From: Sphingomonas pseudosanguinis
GTDB lineage: Bacteria; Pseudomonadota; Alphaproteobacteria; Sphingomonadales; Sphingomonadaceae
Assembly (NCBI RefSeq): GCF_014196255.1
Contig: NZ_JACIDH010000001.1
Span: 186,001-250,000 of the forward strand
Direction: 5' to 3'
Length of the DNA stretch: 64,000 nucleotides
The first letter of the stretch is position 1, and every line of letters begins with the position of its first letter. A model generated the notes under the pieces. It was not told where the DNA came from. It worked only from the letters and a program-made list of their open reading frames with translations, and ran no database searches. This document shows, piece after piece, positions 1 to 7,779 of this stretch. The translations under genes and the position numbers were made by a program.

Positions 1-110
1 TCGTCGGGATCGCGCATGAACTCCCCGATCGCGCCGAAGCTGCCGATGCTCCAGCCATTGGCTGGATCTTCGATCAGGTCGGCGATCAGGGAAAAGGGTG
101 CGGGTTGCAT
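1..110 (-). CDS. N-terminus of an unrecognised protein, last visible gene of the btu operon
   Basis: Reading leftwards from an ATG at 110 gives about 36 codons, beginning MQPAPFSLIADLIED and containing a WSIGSFGAIGEF stretch, which run off the window edge. The ATG lies 13 bp after the btuD stop on the same strand, so it is probably co-transcribed with the B12 uptake genes. Sphingomonad btu loci often carry a small conserved DUF protein here; I cannot confirm the family from this fragment. Partial gene; function unknown. Confidence 0.55.
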   Translation of the reverse strand, partial: MQPAPFSLIADLIEDPANGWSIGSFGAIGEFMRDPD

Positions 111-123
111 GTCGATGCTCCGG

Positions 124-891
124 TCAGGCGTGGAAACGGATCGTGGCGCCATCGGCAGTTCGGGAAACCCGCGCCTCGATGTCGTACAGATCGCTCAGAA
201 TCGGGTCGGTCAGCACGGTCTCGGCGAGGCCGTGGGCTTCGATCCTGCCGTTCTTCATGGCAACGACGTCGTCCGCGATCCGCGCGGCAAGGTCGAGATC
301 ATGGAGCGCCACGATCACGGCGCATCCCCCATCAGCCAATGTCCTGAGCCGACGCGCCGCATCGAGCGCATGGCGCGGATCGAGACCGGCGGTGGGTTCG
401 TCGACGATCAGCAGCGCGGGGTCGCCGACCGTCGCGCGCGCCAGCATCACCCGGGCGAGTTCGCCGCCCGAGAGTTGCGTGGCAGGCCGGTCGCGCAGAT
501 CGACAAGATCAAAGCGATCAAGTGCGAGGTCGATCCTTTCTCGCCATGTCGCCGGAAGGCCGCCAAAAGCCGGGAGATGCGCGGTCAGGCCAAGCGCCAC
601 GACGCGCTCGACGCTGATCGCCCAGTCGACCTGGGGGCTCTGGGGCAGGTAGGCGCGGCGCTTCGCCAATTCCCGCCTCGATAGCGAGGAAAGCGACTGC
701 CCGTCGAGCAGCACCCGTCCTGTACCTGGCGGCAGCAGCCCCGCCGCCACGTCGAGCAGCGTCGATTTGCCCGCCCCGTTCGGACCAATGACCACGGCCA
801 GCCGACCCGCGCCGAACTGAACACTGGCCGCATCGAGGACGGTGCGACGTCCGCGCCTGACGGTGACGTCTTCGACCGAGACCATGGTCAT
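124..891 (-). CDS. btuD: Cobalamin ABC transporter ATP-binding protein
   Basis: This 255-residue protein is the ATPase of a FecCD-type importer that moves vitamin B12 from the periplasm to the cytoplasm. Visible motifs are Walker A GPNGAGKST at residues 36-44, a Q-loop (LPQSPQ), the ABC signature LSGGE near residue 142, Walker B LLIVDEPTAGLD near 165 and a switch histidine in ALHDLDLA. The chosen ATG (891) overlaps the btuC stop in an ATGA, the usual translational coupling; a longer open frame upstream is only overlap with btuC. It follows btuB, btuF and btuC in one operon under a cobalamin riboswitch. By sequence alone a haem or iron-siderophore importer is possible; the context decides for B12. 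Confidence 0.88.
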   Translation of the reverse strand: MTMVSVEDVTVRRGRRTVLDAASVQFGAGRLAVVIGPNGAGKSTLLDVAAGLLPPGTGRVLLDGQSLSSLSRRELAKRRAYLPQSPQVDWAISVERVVALGLTAHLPAFGGLPATWRERIDLALDRFDLVDLRDRPATQLSGGELARVMLARATVGDPALLIVDEPTAGLDPRHALDAARRLRTLADGGCAVIVALHDLDLAARIADDVVAMKNGRIEAHGLAETVLTDPILSDLYDIEARVSRTADGATIRFHA

Positions 892-1871
892 GCCACCGTC
901 CTCCGCACGTGAAGGACAAGCCAGAGGAAGAACGGCGCGCCGATGACCGACACGAACACGCCGAGCTTGATGTCTGGACCGAAGCGCAGAACGCGGGTCG
1001 CGATGTCGGCGGCCAGTATGATGGCGGCTCCCGCCAGGGTCGCCGGTATCAGCGTTCCGCCCGGACGATGGCCGACAAAGCCGCGGACCAGGTGCGGCGC
1101 GATCAGGCCGACGAAGCCGATCGCGCCCGTCACCGCCGTCGCCGCACCGACACCCAGTGCCGTTCCGAACAGTGCCAGGAGACGGACCCCACTCAGGTCG
1201 ACGCCAAGGCTTTCGGCCTGCCGCTCGCCCAGCGCATGAGCGTCGAGCCCGCGTCCCGTGCATAGAAGCATGGCGGCTCCGACGAGGATGAACGGCCCCG
1301 CCAGCAGGACGTGATCCCAGCTGCGGTCGCTGAGCGAACCCATCAGCCAGGTCATGATCTCATAGGCCGCGAACGGATTGGGTGCGAGGTTCAGCGCCAG
1401 TGTCACCCCCGCCGATGCGATCGTGGACACCGCGACCCCGGCCAGGATCAGCGACAGCGTGCCACCGCTCCGCGACAGCAGCAACGCGACGCCGATCGTG
1501 ACCAGTGCCCCGGCCAAACCGAAGAGCGGTGTCGCCAGGGCGAAGGTGGCGGCAAAGCCGTAATAGATGGCAATGACGGCTCCCAACGAGGCCCCCGACG
1601 ACACGCCCAGCAGACCCGGCTCGGCCAGCGGGTTGCGCAACAGACCCTGCAGCACCGCACCCGAAAGCCCCAATATGCCACCGACGAGCAGCGCGAGGAC
1701 AAGCCGGGGCAGTCGTACCTCGACGATGACCAGCTGGGCCAGATCCGGACTTGGGTCGAGCAGCGCGGCCAGCGTCCGTCCGGGCGACAGCCAGATGGTG
1801 CCCGCCAGCAGCGAGGTGCCAGACAGGGCGAGCAGCAGGAGGATCAGTCCCGGTACCAGCCATCGGTTCAC
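888..1871 (-). CDS. btuC: Cobalamin ABC transporter permease (FecCD family)
   Basis: This 327-residue, strongly hydrophobic protein has the length and pattern of FecCD permeases with about ten membrane helices. The N-terminal helix (LVPGLILLLLALSGTSLLAG) is followed by family-typical blocks such as RLPRLVLALLVGGILGLSGA and LAEPGLLGVSSGASLG, and near the C-terminus by IGFVGLIAPHLVR, the cytoplasmic loop that docks with the ATPase. It overlaps btuF by 4 bp upstream and btuD by 4 bp downstream. It forms the inner-membrane channel of the B12 importer. Substrate is inferred from the riboswitch and the BtuB/BtuF neighbours. Confidence 0.88.
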   Translation of the reverse strand: MNRWLVPGLILLLLALSGTSLLAGTIWLSPGRTLAALLDPSPDLAQLVIVEVRLPRLVLALLVGGILGLSGAVLQGLLRNPLAEPGLLGVSSGASLGAVIAIYYGFAATFALATPLFGLAGALVTIGVALLLSRSGGTLSLILAGVAVSTIASAGVTLALNLAPNPFAAYEIMTWLMGSLSDRSWDHVLLAGPFILVGAAMLLCTGRGLDAHALGERQAESLGVDLSGVRLLALFGTALGVGAATAVTGAIGFVGLIAPHLVRGFVGHRPGGTLIPATLAGAAIILAADIATRVLRFGPDIKLGVFVSVIGAPFFLWLVLHVRRTVA

Positions 1872-2761
1872 TGTATCGTCTCCTCGATGGGGCGTGCGGG
1901 ACCCGTCCGTTTCGTGTCGGCGCGGAGCTGGTCGCGCAGCCGGATCGCGGCGTCGCCGATCATCGGCGTGCCGCAGACATAATAGGCCTGGGCCATGGGC
2001 AGGATGCGATGCCCCCAGATGCGGCGCACCACGCGGTGCTGCAGGACATCGTCCCCCAATCCCGGCCCTTCGGAGGCCGCCGACCCCTGGACCAGCATCG
2101 TCGGGTCCGCCTTCAGCAGGACCTCGACATCGGGCTTGCGATAGCTGAGGGTCATCGGTTCGCGGACCAGATTGCGCGCGCCCGCCGCCCGAAGGATGGT
2201 GTCATACAGCGTTCCCTCCCCGGCCGCGAAGCCGGAGCGATCCCAGGCGACCACCCGGATCGGGGGACCGGGATCACGCGCGAGGTCCGCAAGCTGAGCA
2301 TCCATCCGGGCGATCAGCGCCTCCCCCCTCGCGCGCTCGTCCACCGCGGCGGCCACCTGCCGGGTAATCCGGCGGATGTCGTCGATGCTGCTCGCATGGT
2401 CGACCTCGATCATCGGATAGCCCAGGCGCTTCAACATGCCGCGCAGGGCGGGTGTCGTGGAGGTGCCGGCGATCACCAGATCCGGCTTCTGCGCCAGCAC
2501 CTCTTCGGCCAAGCCATGGTTGACGCCGACCCGCTTGGCCTCGGTGGCCATGACCGAGCCGCCTGGGTCGCGCGACAACCAACTGACCGAGGCGATCCGC
2601 TCGGGTGGCAGCAGCGCCAGGACGAGCTGATCGGTGCACTGGTTCATGCTCATCACCGCCAGCGGATGTCGCGTCGCCACGGGAACGGCCGATCCGCCCC
2701 CGCTGCAACCACCCATCGCAAGGGAGGCCACCAGCGACAGCAGGATCGGCCGAAACCGCAT
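1868..2761 (-). CDS. btuF: Cobalamin-binding substrate-binding protein (lipoprotein-like)
   Basis: This is a 297-residue periplasmic binding protein of the BtuF/FhuD type. The N-terminus is hydrophobic and ends in a lipobox-like LAMGGC (Cys19), suggesting an inner-membrane-anchored lipoprotein. The mature part starts with HPLAVMSMNQCTDQLVLAL and has the conserved PDLVIAG segment, typical of two-lobed helical-backbone binding proteins. Its start codon overlaps the btuB stop by one base (TGATG) and its stop overlaps btuC by 4 bp. It passes cobalamin from the outer-membrane receptor to BtuCD. The family also includes haem and siderophore binders, so the substrate comes from context. Confidence 0.85.
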   Translation of the reverse strand: MRFRPILLSLVASLAMGGCSGGGSAVPVATRHPLAVMSMNQCTDQLVLALLPPERIASVSWLSRDPGGSVMATEAKRVGVNHGLAEEVLAQKPDLVIAGTSTTPALRGMLKRLGYPMIEVDHASSIDDIRRITRQVAAAVDERARGEALIARMDAQLADLARDPGPPIRVVAWDRSGFAAGEGTLYDTILRAAGARNLVREPMTLSYRKPDVEVLLKADPTMLVQGSAASEGPGLGDDVLQHRVVRRIWGHRILPMAQAYYVCGTPMIGDAAIRLRDQLRADTKRTGPARPIEETIQ

Positions 2762-4710
2762 CAGAAGCGAACCCGAACGCCGCCATAGGCGGCCCGCCCT
2801 GGGGTTGCGAAGCTGAACACCTCCTCATAGCGTTCGTCGAACAGGTTCTCGACGCGACCAAATACCGAGATCCGGTTGGTCAGCTTATAGTCGGCGTTCA
2901 GGTTCACGAGGACGAACTCCTGCATCGACACGCGGACCGGCACATAGCTCGGGTCGGTATAGGCGACGTCGGTGTTGCGCCCGTTATACCGCACCGTCAG
3001 TGTGCCGCTGAACCGCTGATCGGTGCTGAACACCGTGGTGTTGAGGCTGGCGACGTGCTTCGGGCGGCGGACCTCCTCCAGCCCGTTTTCGCGGGCATGA
3101 AGATAGGTGTATGCGAGGTCGAACTTGATCTGCGGGATGGGTCGCGCCGACACGAACGCCTCGACGCCGTGCTGCCGCGACTTGGTCGTCCGGTTCGAGG
3201 GCGTCGCGATGAAGCTCGGGGCAGGATAGGCCGTGTAGATCTCGTCTTCGAGCTGGCTATCGAAATAGGTCGCGCCGATCGTCGCCTTGCCCCCGGCGAA
3301 GTCCTGGTCGACGCCCGCCTCCCAACCTTCCGACTTCTCGGGGCGCAGGTTCGGATTGCCGATATAGCGACCATCGGAATAGCCATAGAGCTCGAAATAG
3401 CCGGGGTTCTTGACGCCGGTGCCATAGGCGCCACGCACCCGCAGGCCGAAGGGCAGGCGGTAGCCCGCCTGCGCGCGCCAGGTGGTCGTATCGGCAAAGC
3501 GGTTATTTTCGTCGCGGCGGATGCTGGCGCCCGCCGAAAAGGCGTTGTCGACGGTCAGTTCATACTGGCCGACAAAGCCCCAATTGTCGGTCGAGCGTCG
3601 CCCCTGGAAGGCGAAGGACGACGGCGTCGTGTTCTGGAATTCCTCACGCTCGAAATCGACCGCGCCGGTCACCCGGTTGACGACGCGCTCGGTGCCGAAG
3701 CGATAGCTGGTCTCGAACGTACCCTTGTAGCGCCGCCCCTTGTCGCCATAGTCGAAGCCCTGGGCGTTGTAGCCGCGCCGCGTCGTGTCGGCGAACTGAC
3801 CTGTCAGCGCGCTGGTCCAGCGACCGTCCGCCAGCGCCAGTTCGGCACGGGTCAGGCCGTAAAAGGCTTCGTTGACGAACCGCACGCCGGGGCGGTCGAC
3901 GGTGTAGCCGAACAGCGGGCTGGCGGGATCGATCTCGCTGTTGTTCGTGTCGGCGGCGGTGTTGCTGTAGCGACCGACGCCGGTGATCTTGAAGATGTCG
4001 GACGGCGTCCAGGTGACCTTGCCGCTGGCTCCGACGCTGGTCGATCCGATGTCGCGGATTCCGCCACGCGCCGTCGGAGTGCCGTCGGTCCTGTAGAGCG
4101 AGCCGGACAGGGCATAGTCGAATGTGTCCGTGAAGCCCGCGGCCCGCGCACCGCCGGAGAATGTGCCGAACGATCCGCCCTCGGCCCGCGCCGAGAAGCC
4201 CGGCGCTTCGCGGCCGGTCAGCGTGATATACTGGATGACGCCGCCGATCGCATCCGACCCGTAGAGCGAGGACTGCTGTCCGCGCAGCACCTCGACCTTC
4301 GCTGCTTCGTCGGCGATCAGGGTGCCGAAGTCATATTCGCCATAATAGGGGTCGGAGGCCTTGATGCCGTCGATCAGGACGAGAACATGGTTCCCCTCGC
4401 TGCCGCGAATGCGAATCTGGGTCAGGCCGCCGATCGCGCCCGTCCGACTGACCGCGACGCCGGGCACGTCGCGCAGCACGTCGGACACGATGCGCGTCTG
4501 CCGTTCCTGCATATCCTCGTTGCTGATGAGCGTCACCGAGGCGGGCAGGTTCTTCACCTCCGTGCCGTCACCCGAGCGCGAGGCGGTGACGACAATGTCG
4601 TTTCCGGCATCATCCTTGGTCGGCACCGTCGGGTTGCTCTGTGCCGTTGCGGGCGCAGCGATCGTCCCGGACAAGGTGAGCGCCAACAGCGATACGAACG
4701 TCTTGGTCAT
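2761..4710 (-). CDS. btuB: TonB-dependent vitamin B12 outer-membrane receptor
   Basis: This 649-residue receptor carries a cleavable signal peptide (residues 1 to about 24, ending APATAQS), a TonB-box-like segment DIVVTASRS near residue 38, a plug domain (LPASVTLISNEDMQER, VLVLIDGIKASDP, VEVLRGQQSSLYGSDAIGG) and a C-terminal beta-barrel ending in an aromatic-rich strand (YGGVRVRF), as outer-membrane proteins do. It is first in the operon, 195 bp after a cobalamin riboswitch, so transcription or translation should fall when B12 is plentiful. A G-rich ribosome-binding site (GGGGGGA) precedes the ATG at 4710. Confidence 0.87.
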   Translation of the reverse strand: MTKTFVSLLALTLSGTIAAPATAQSNPTVPTKDDAGNDIVVTASRSGDGTEVKNLPASVTLISNEDMQERQTRIVSDVLRDVPGVAVSRTGAIGGLTQIRIRGSEGNHVLVLIDGIKASDPYYGEYDFGTLIADEAAKVEVLRGQQSSLYGSDAIGGVIQYITLTGREAPGFSARAEGGSFGTFSGGARAAGFTDTFDYALSGSLYRTDGTPTARGGIRDIGSTSVGASGKVTWTPSDIFKITGVGRYSNTAADTNNSEIDPASPLFGYTVDRPGVRFVNEAFYGLTRAELALADGRWTSALTGQFADTTRRGYNAQGFDYGDKGRRYKGTFETSYRFGTERVVNRVTGAVDFEREEFQNTTPSSFAFQGRRSTDNWGFVGQYELTVDNAFSAGASIRRDENNRFADTTTWRAQAGYRLPFGLRVRGAYGTGVKNPGYFELYGYSDGRYIGNPNLRPEKSEGWEAGVDQDFAGGKATIGATYFDSQLEDEIYTAYPAPSFIATPSNRTTKSRQHGVEAFVSARPIPQIKFDLAYTYLHARENGLEEVRRPKHVASLNTTVFSTDQRFSGTLTVRYNGRNTDVAYTDPSYVPVRVSMQEFVLVNLNADYKLTNRISVFGRVENLFDERYEEVFSFATPGRAAYGGVRVRF

Positions 4711-4904
4711 TGATAGTCCCCCCGCGTCGAGTCAGAAGACGTGGCGGGGCCGTCCACGCGTGCGGACGCCAGCGTGCGACGAGCGAGCGAACGCGGTGCC
4801 CGGCATCACACGACTGTCTGCGGCCCCGGGCCGCGCAGCTTTCGTCGCTCGAACGGAAGTTTCCGTGCCGTGGCCATTCCCTGGACCCAGGCATTGAGCG
4901 ACCC

Positions 4905-5105
4905 ACGCCGGCAGGTCTCCTGGCTCGCGGGTCATCGCTCGGTGCGCGCCTTCCCAGGTTTCCCCAGTGGCTGCCCGGCGCTTTCGGCCGGTGCATGCGC
5001 ATCTCGCTCGCCGCTCACAGTTGCAGGGACAGCTGCGGATCGGGGCGACATCAGACCGCCCGTACCGCATTCCCGTTTTCATCCCCTCTCGGGGAACCGG
5101 CGCGA
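4905..5105 (-). promoter_or_regulatory. Cobalamin riboswitch upstream of btuB
   Basis: Read on the minus strand, this leader has the conserved cobalamin-aptamer pieces in order: a GGTTCC start element (about 5097), CTGCAACTGTGAGCGGCGAG, GCCACTGGG, GGGAAGGC and the closing B12 box GAGCCAGGAGACCTGCC (4909-4925). About 195 nt of leader separate it from the btuB ATG. Within that leader GTCGCTC (4896-4902) can pair with GAGCGAC (4844-4850), a plausible expression platform. It should lower btuBFCD expression when adenosylcobalamin or a related form is bound. Confidence 0.93.
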
Positions 5106-5193
5106 TCTGTCGTCCCGGTTGGCCGGGTCGACGGACGGTCTGTATCCGCATTTGATCGCTTGGCCAAGTTGACCTGAATCTGGCCGCTGGGGA

Positions 5194-5967
5194 TCAGCCT
5201 GGCGTGACTTCTTCCCCGAAAGCCTGAGGGCGGCCGTCTGCGTCGACGCCCACCATCGTGAACAGCGCGGTTGCGGCGTGCCGCCTTTCGCCGGTGATCA
5301 GATCTTCGGCAGAGAGGTCCACACCGATGCGCACGGAACTCCGCCCGGTCATGCGCACCTCGGCGGTCAGTTCGACCATCTCGCCTTCCCGGATGGGCGA
5401 ACGGAAGTCGATCCGGTCCGAGGCCGCCATGACCATCACCGCCCGGGCATGGCGGGTGGAGGCGATGAAGGCCGCCTTGCCCATCATGCGAAGCGCGTCG
5501 CCACCATAGAGGGTGCCGTAATGGTTGGTCTGGTTCGGGAAGATCATGTCGACCATCCGAAAGGGCGCCGCCGCATCCTGCGGGACCATCTCCACCATCG
5601 GGGGCAAGGGGTCGTCGGTCCCGACCGCGACAAGCGTGAATAGGCCCCGCGTACACAGCCGTCGTTCGCCTGATACCGGTGCCTCCGCGATCAGTTCGAC
5701 CTCGACGTCGAGCGACTTCCGCCCCACCCGCACGACCCGGCCCGTCACCTCGACCATGTCGCCGATCCGGGCTGGCGCCGCGAAATCGATCTTCTCCGAA
5801 GAGGCCGTGACGAAGGCAGCTCGGCCATGACGTGAGGCTGCGAGAAAGGCGACCTTGTCCATATGCGCCAGGGCCACACCGCCGAACAGCGTGCCGTGGT
5901 GGTTGGCGTCACCGGGAAAGACCATGTCGATCAGCTGGATGGGAGTGCTGCGATAGTCCTGTGGCAT
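5194..5967 (-). CDS. Acyl-CoA thioesterase, double hotdog
   Basis: This 257-residue protein has two repeated hotdog domains; each carries a phrase of the type DMVFPGDANHHGTLFGG / DMIFPNQTNHYGTLYGG followed by a helix with KVAF or KAAF. Proteins of this family hydrolyse acyl-CoA to the free acid and CoA. I chose ATG 5967 because GAGGA lies five bases before it; a TTG four codons upstream is the alternative. It lies between two cobalamin riboswitches, both minus strand: one ends about 118 bp before its start, the other begins about 90 bp after its stop and belongs to btuB. No link of this enzyme to B12 is obvious; a role in propionyl- or methylmalonyl-CoA balance is speculation. Confidence 0.8.
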   Translation of the reverse strand: MPQDYRSTPIQLIDMVFPGDANHHGTLFGGVALAHMDKVAFLAASRHGRAAFVTASSEKIDFAAPARIGDMVEVTGRVVRVGRKSLDVEVELIAEAPVSGERRLCTRGLFTLVAVGTDDPLPPMVEMVPQDAAAPFRMVDMIFPNQTNHYGTLYGGDALRMMGKAAFIASTRHARAVMVMAASDRIDFRSPIREGEMVELTAEVRMTGRSSVRIGVDLSAEDLITGERRHAATALFTMVGVDADGRPQAFGEEVTPG

Positions 5968-6084
5968 CCTGGTCCTCAATCATTCGCGAGGGCATCCAGA
6001 CGCCAGCGACCAGCGAGAGAGGCACACCTCCCCCGCAGCAACGCAGCGGCCAGACCGGGCACCCCGCCGGTGGTCGTTATGGCG

Positions 6085-6262
6085 TCGAAGGCAGGTCTCC
6101 TGGCTCGCGGGTCGTCGTCGAAATCCCGGCCTTCCCAGCGCCGAAGCGCCAGTGGCACACGAGGGAATTTTGACTCGCCGCTTACAGTTGCGGGGGCAGC
6201 ATCGGCATCGAACCGATTTCCCGTCTTAGCCTTCGACCATCCGGCGAAGGAACCTTGACCGT
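6085..6262 (-). promoter_or_regulatory. Cobalamin riboswitch upstream of the acyl-CoA thioesterase gene
   Basis: The minus strand shows a GGTTCC element (6247-6252), GCTAAGACGGGAA, the CCCCCGCAACTGTAAGCGGCGAG core, GCCACTGG, GGGAAGGC and the B12 box GAGCCAGGAGACCTGCC (6090-6105). All key aptamer blocks are present, so it is probably functional. The only downstream gene on this strand is the thioesterase at 5967. Its sequence just after the B12 box (CTTCGACGCCATAACG) nearly matches that of the divergent riboswitch ahead of mesX, so the two are probably duplicates. Confidence 0.9.
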
Positions 6263-6370
6263 GCCGGGGTCGCAGAAAACGTCGCTTCAGGTCAAGATTA
6301 GGCAGTTTCCGGCAGCGCATGGCATGGTCGACGTCATCGCGATCACGAATGTGTTTGGTATGAAATCAAG

Positions 6371-6390
6371 ATATAAAGATATCTTTATAT
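6371..6390. promoter_or_regulatory. Perfect 20-bp palindrome, probable operator
   Basis: ATATAAAGATATCTTTATAT is self-complementary over its full 20 bp and stands out as AT-rich in GC-rich surroundings, between two divergent riboswitches. A TTGACA (6396-6401) follows at once and could be a -35 box for mesX. A second inverted repeat, ACACCATCG-AAC-CGATGGTGT (6399-6419), overlaps the presumed core promoter. From memory, such palindromes occur upstream of methionine-cycle genes in Alphaproteobacteria and are bound by ArsR-family, S-adenosylhomocysteine-responsive regulators; that identity is inference. Confidence 0.6.
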
Positions 6391-6431
6391 GAATGTTGAC
6401 ACCATCGAACCGATGGTGTTGAAGGGTGGTG

Positions 6432-6632
6432 TCGAGGTTCTCCATCCCAGGCATGGCGATGGGGCTAAGACGGGAAGCCGGTGGTGTCCTTCGGGGCAGA
6501 ATCCGGCGCTGCCCCCGCAACTGTAAGCGGCGAGCGGCGGCTCCATTTCGTGTCACTGGGTTCCCGCAAGGAGCCTGGGAAGGCCGGAGCCACCGCGTTG
6601 ACCCGTGAGCCAGGAGACCTGCCTTCGACGCG
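6432..6632 (+). promoter_or_regulatory. Cobalamin riboswitch upstream of mesX-mesD
   Basis: On the plus strand the order is GAGGTTCTCC, GGGGCTAAGACGGGAAGCCGG, CTGCCCCCGCAACTGTAAGCG, CACTGGG, TGGGAAGGCCGG and the B12 box GAGCCAGGAGACCTGCC (6607-6623). The mesX ATG follows about 135 nt later. B12 repression of a cobalamin-independent methionine synthase fits the standard logic: when B12 is available the B12-dependent enzyme (not in this window) can do the job. Confidence 0.93.
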
Positions 6633-6766
6633 ATAACGTTCCTCGGACGGGGGTTCCTCCGGTGGATCGCGCTTGATGCGACGGTCCGTGGCTTGCCGCC
6701 ATCCGGGCCCGTTCATGCCTTGCGCGCTTTCGCCTGACCTCCCGCCCGCAAAGCCAGGGTTGAGTC

Positions 6767-7750
6767 ATGACGAATAGCGGGTTCACATTCTCGATCAGTA
6801 GTATCCCGTTCGACGAGGATTATCGTCCGGCCGACAACACGCGGATCACCACCAACTTCGCCAATCTTGCGCGCGGGGACAGCCGGCAGGAGAATTTGCG
6901 CAACACCCTGGTGATGATCGACCACCGCTTCAACGCGCTGATGCACTGGGATAATCCCAAGGGTGATCGCTACACGCTAGAGCTGAAGATCGTCTCGGCC
7001 GCGCTCACGCTCGGCGACGGCGCGAACGACGAAGCGTTTCCACTGATCGAGATCCTGCACACGACCGTCACCGACCGGATCAGCGGCGAGCGGTCCGACG
7101 GCATGGTCGGCAACAACTTCTCGTCCTATGTCCGCGATTACGACTTCAGCGTCGTCCTGCCCGATCACCTGGAGGCAGGGGGTGGCGGCACGCCGGAGGG
7201 GTTCGGCGACCTGCACGGCAACCTGTTCAAGCACTTCCTCGCGTCGAGCGCCTACCGCGACCACTTCCGCAAGCCCCCGGTCATCTGCCTCAGCGTGTCG
7301 AGCAAGGAGGTCTATCACCGGACCGCCAACGTGCATCCGATCCTGGGCGTCGAGTATCGCAACGACAAATTCTCGCCCACCGATCAGTATTTCGCGAAGA
7401 TGGGCATGAAGGTGCGGTATTTCATGCCGCCGCACAGCGTCGCGCCGTTCGCCTTCTACCACACCGGCGATCTGGTCAGCGACTACACCAACCTCGAACT
7501 CGCCAGCACCATCGCGACGATGGAGACGTTCCAGAAGATCTATCGCCCGGAAATCTACAACGCGAACTCGGTCGCGGCGGAGCATTATCAGCCGAGCCTA
7601 AGGTATCAGGACTATTCGCTGACCCGCATCGTCTACGATCGTGAGGAGCGCAGCCGCCTCGCCATCGAGCAGGGCAAATTTGCCGAAGAGCATTTCATCA
7701 AGCCGCACTGGCCCGCGCTTCAGCGCTGGTCCGCGACCTGCGGCCTCTGA
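6767..7750 (+). CDS. mesX: MesX (DUF1852), partner of the MesD methionine synthase
   Basis: This 327-residue protein matches the DUF1852 family, which is almost always found beside a short MetE-like enzyme. Published genetics on folate-independent methionine synthases named the pair MesX/MesD and found both needed, with an oxygen requirement suggested for the system. Visible conserved stretches are TNFANLARG near residue 29, RFNALMHWDNPKGDRYTLEL and HPILGVEYRND near 190. There is no signal peptide, so it is cytosolic. It is 29 bp upstream of mesD and under a cobalamin riboswitch. The biochemical role is not settled. Confidence 0.85.
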   Translation: MTNSGFTFSISSIPFDEDYRPADNTRITTNFANLARGDSRQENLRNTLVMIDHRFNALMHWDNPKGDRYTLELKIVSAALTLGDGANDEAFPLIEILHTTVTDRISGERSDGMVGNNFSSYVRDYDFSVVLPDHLEAGGGGTPEGFGDLHGNLFKHFLASSAYRDHFRKPPVICLSVSSKEVYHRTANVHPILGVEYRNDKFSPTDQYFAKMGMKVRYFMPPHSVAPFAFYHTGDLVSDYTNLELASTIATMETFQKIYRPEIYNANSVAAEHYQPSLRYQDYSLTRIVYDREERSRLAIEQGKFAEEHFIKPHWPALQRWSATCGL

Positions 7751-7779
7751 TCCCCACTCACACGACAGGTATTTGCATC

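Noticed and set aside
2605..4713. Long plus-strand open frame opposite btuB
   Set aside because: It is antisense to an unmistakable TonB receptor and has no recognisable domain.
5194..5979. TTG start of the thioesterase at 5979
   Set aside because: ATG 5967 has GAGGA five bases ahead and gives the usual family N-terminus.
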